A stretch of DNA of 64,000 nt from NCBI GenBank assembly GCA_905182255.1, contig CAJJAH010000002.1:62001-126000 (forward strand). The letters run 5' to 3'. This DNA is from Cryomorphaceae bacterium BACL11 MAG-121001-bin54. Lineage in GTDB: Bacteria; Bacteroidota; Bacteroidia; Flavobacteriales; BACL11. Below, in pieces: positions 62,444-64,000 of the stretch (the stretch's first letter is position 1; each line of letters opens with the position of its first letter). Under the pieces are notes generated by a model. It was not told the DNA's origin and did no database searches. It saw only the letters and a list, made by a program, of their open reading frames with translations. The position numbers were made by a program, and so were the translations under genes.

Positions 62444-63523
62444 ATGAAAAAAATAGATGTTGATATCACAAAAGCAGCAACTCTACAAGGAGAGTTTTAT
62501 TCTAATAAAGAAAACTTCAATAATAGCTTAGAGAAAATTTTTTCTAGTAGTTGGCAATTCATTTCAGATGATAGTCAATTAAGTGAAGATAGAAGCTCTT
62601 TTCCTTTTTATTTTTTAGGAGACCTAATTCCTGAACCTCTATTACTTATCAATAACAAGGGTATAATTAATTGTTTTTCTAATGTATGTACTCATAGAGG
62701 AAATATACTTATTAAAGAACCTTTAAATATTAAGAAGTACATTACATGTGGTTATCACGGTAAACAGTTTGATACTTGCGGAAAATTTAAATTTATGCCA
62801 AAAACAGAAGAAATGCAAAACTTTCCTTCAGCGCAAGATGATTTACCTAAAATTGAAGTTGCAAAATGGAGACAATTTATTTTTTCATCATTAAAGCCTG
62901 AGTTTGATTTTAAAGAATTAATTAATGATGTGGAGCAAAGAATAGGTTGGATGCCAGTTGAAGACTTTAAATACCGAGAAGATTTATCAAAGGAATACTA
63001 TGTTAAAGCAAACTGGGCCTTATATTGTGATAATTACTTAGAGGGATTCCATATTCCTTTTATACATGCTGATTTAAATGCTGTATTAGATTTCGGTAGT
63101 TACGATGTAGAAACTTTTAAATATTCAAATCTTCAACTAGGGATCGCATCTGATGATGATATTTGTTTTGACTTACCTAAAGAATCAAAGGACTATGGAA
63201 GAAAAATAGCTGCATATTACTTTTGGTTATTCCCTAACTTAATGCTTAATTTTTATCCTTGGGGAATGTCAATAAACATTATAATTCCAATTTCAGTAAA
63301 TGAAACAAGAGTGCAGTTTAAATCCTATGTTTGGGATGAGAGTAAATTAGATAGTGGTGCAGGTGCTAATTTAGATAAAGTAGAACTTGAGGATGAACAA
63401 ATAGTTCAACAAGTACAAAAAGGAGTGAATTCTCGATTTTATAAGCATGGTCGATTCTCACCAACCATGGAAAAAGGTGTACATCACTTTCACAGACTTG
63501 TTAGTGATTTTATAAATAATTAG
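62444..63523 (+). CDS. Rieske-type aromatic ring-hydroxylating oxygenase alpha subunit
   Basis: Rieske non-heme iron oxygenase of 359 residues. The [2Fe-2S] ligands are in CTHRGN (C, H) and CGYHGKQF (C, H). The mononuclear iron site is in NYLEGFHIPFIHADL, with two His; the third ligand Asp is expected near the C-terminal part. No ferredoxin, reductase or ring-cleavage genes are nearby. Homologues in Bacteroidota include choline/carnitine-type and aromatic-type oxygenases; the substrate is unknown. It lies between two tRNA genes. Confidence 0.87.
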   Translation: MKKIDVDITKAATLQGEFYSNKENFNNSLEKIFSSSWQFISDDSQLSEDRSSFPFYFLGDLIPEPLLLINNKGIINCFSNVCTHRGNILIKEPLNIKKYITCGYHGKQFDTCGKFKFMPKTEEMQNFPSAQDDLPKIEVAKWRQFIFSSLKPEFDFKELINDVEQRIGWMPVEDFKYREDLSKEYYVKANWALYCDNYLEGFHIPFIHADLNAVLDFGSYDVETFKYSNLQLGIASDDDICFDLPKESKDYGRKIAAYYFWLFPNLMLNFYPWGMSINIIIPISVNETRVQFKSYVWDESKLDSGAGANLDKVELEDEQIVQQVQKGVNSRFYKHGRFSPTMEKGVHHFHRLVSDFINN

Positions 63524-63577
63524 AAATAAAAAATTATATATTGTATTTCTAAATAGCATTGATCTTTGGCTTAAACT

Positions 63578-63604
63578 AAAAAAACTCAGTAATCACTTAC
63601 TGAG
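63578..63604 (-). terminator. Terminator after tRNA-Arg
   Basis: Perfect 8-bp stem CTCAGTAA / TTACTGAG with a four-base loop, followed on the minus strand by seven T. It begins 13 bp past the end of tRNA-Arg. Confidence 0.85.
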
Positions 63605-63616
63605 CTTTCTGTTTTG

Positions 63617-63690
63617 TGATCGAGACAGGATTCGAACCTGTGACCGTCTGCTTAGAAGGCAGATGCTCTATCCAGCTGAGCTACTCGACC
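63617..63690 (-). tRNA. tRNA-Arg (anticodon UCU)
   Basis: Minus-strand cloverleaf of 74 nt. Acceptor arms GGTCGAG and CTCGATC pair with one G-U pair and discriminator A. The anticodon stem-loop CTGCCTTCTAAGCAG carries TCT, reading AGA arginine codons. The T-arm contains GGTTCGAATCC. Confidence 0.96.
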
Positions 63691-63705
63691 GATGTAAATT
63701 GGGCT

Positions 63706-63714
63706 GCAAACTTA
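63706..63714 (-). promoter_or_regulatory. Promoter -7 element of tRNA-Arg
   Basis: TAAGTTTGC on the minus strand fits TAnnTTTG, 15 nt upstream of the tRNA 5' end. Confidence 0.6.
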
Positions 63715-63715
63715 A

Positions 63716-63754
63716 AAATTTTCTTCTTCTAAAAAACAAATTAAGAAGAAATTT
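63716..63754 (-). terminator. Possible terminator at the end of ribH
   Basis: AAATTTCTTCTT / AAGAAGAAAATTT imperfect stem (one bulge) followed by T-rich sequence on the minus strand, immediately at the ribH stop. It is AT-rich, so only a moderate call. Confidence 0.4.
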
Positions 63755-64000
63755 ATTTCCTGTTTAAAACAGCCATTTTTATAGCAGTAATAGCGGCTTC
63801 AATTCCTTTATTACCAAATTTTCCTCCTGACCTATTTAAAGCCTGCTTCATAGTATTATCAGTCAATACTCCAAAAATAACAGGTATATCCAAACTGATA
63901 TTTAAATCTTTGATCCCTAAAGCAACAGCATTACAAACAAAATCAAAATGCTTTGTCTCTCCTTGAATGACTGAACCTAAACAGATTATTGCATCAGGGT
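63753..64000 (-). CDS. ribH: 6,7-dimethyl-8-ribityllumazine synthase (partial, 5' end off window)
   Basis: C-terminal 81 residues of lumazine synthase, the penultimate step of riboflavin synthesis. Visible are [46 protein letters not shown] with the conserved GVLT segment, and [15 protein letters not shown]. The gene runs off the right edge, so its start is not seen. The stop is at 63753. It reads on the same strand as tRNA-Arg. Confidence 0.95.
   Translation of the reverse strand, partial: PDAIICLGSVIQGETKHFDFVCNAVALGIKDLNISLDIPVIFGVLTDNTMKQALNRSGGKFGNKGIEAAITAIKMAVLNRK

Noticed and set aside
62302..63690. Island between two tRNA genes
   Set aside because: Only one Rieske gene lies between tRNA-Ser and tRNA-Arg; no direct repeats of tRNA ends or integrase were found.

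Overview
This window is an AT-rich stretch of a Bacteroidota chromosome, most likely a (marine) Flavobacteriales member. The evidence is: gliding-motility ABC genes gldF and gldG next to dnaN; several type IX secretion (T9SS) cargo proteins with C-terminal sorting domains; SprB-type and PKD repeats; separate N- and C-terminal transketolase genes; DUF4294, TIGR03643/DUF2805 and DUF6787 proteins; and the Bacteroidota promoter element TAnnTTTG in front of many genes. It is mostly core genome. I see no rRNA, CRISPR array, prophage or insertion sequence.

Layout. 1-6.5 kb: partial DEDDh exonuclease, a 2-oxoacid dehydrogenase E2 gene split by a frameshift, recR, a sodium:solute symporter, an lgt gene shattered by at least six indels, and mtaB with a frameshifted 3' end. 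6.5-19.5 kb: oligopeptide-binding lipoprotein, pheT, a COG2509-type FAD protein, a T9SS-exported subtilisin with a DUF4294 gene, 3-hydroxyacyl-CoA dehydrogenase, a lipoprotein and pcm. 19.5-24 kb: a tight minus-strand operon of transketolase N-half, a von Willebrand A (VWA) protein, transketolase C-half and a class III aminotransferase. 24-34 kb: a possible HTH protein, an orphan membrane protein, a frameshifted WecA/TagO-like transferase, ychF, a TIGR03643 gene, and parE-X-parC, where X is a paralogue of the orphan membrane protein. 34-48 kb: T9SS choice-of-anchor B protein, APC permease fused to a UspA-like domain, gcvT-comB, two outer-membrane beta-barrels, dnaN, and the SAM hydrolase-gldF-gldG-DUF4340 operon. 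48-64 kb: phoH-purC-glycosyltransferase-sigma factor-rsmG, a secreted nuclease-like protein, methyltransferase, DUF6787, MFS, xerD-like recombinase, aroQ, a SprB-repeat adhesin whose sorting domain is frameshifted off, a glycosyltransferase/acyltransferase pair, a leucine-rich T9SS protein, tRNA-Ser(UGA), a Rieske oxygenase, tRNA-Arg(UCU) and partial ribH.

The genes serve translation and tRNA modification, DNA maintenance, envelope assembly and T9SS-dependent gliding and secretion. The observations most worth a second look are: (i) the cluster of indels in lgt and in four other otherwise well-conserved genes, many of them next to GGAT/ATCC; (ii) five genes whose TAnnTTTG element lies 3-5 nt from the start codon, predicting leaderless mRNAs; (iii) the orphan membrane-protein paralogues, one nested between the topoisomerase IV genes; (iv) a secreted VWA protein wedged between the two transketolase halves; and (v) a short non-canonical C-terminal tail shared by three secreted proteins. 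I found no convincing wholly new multi-gene system.
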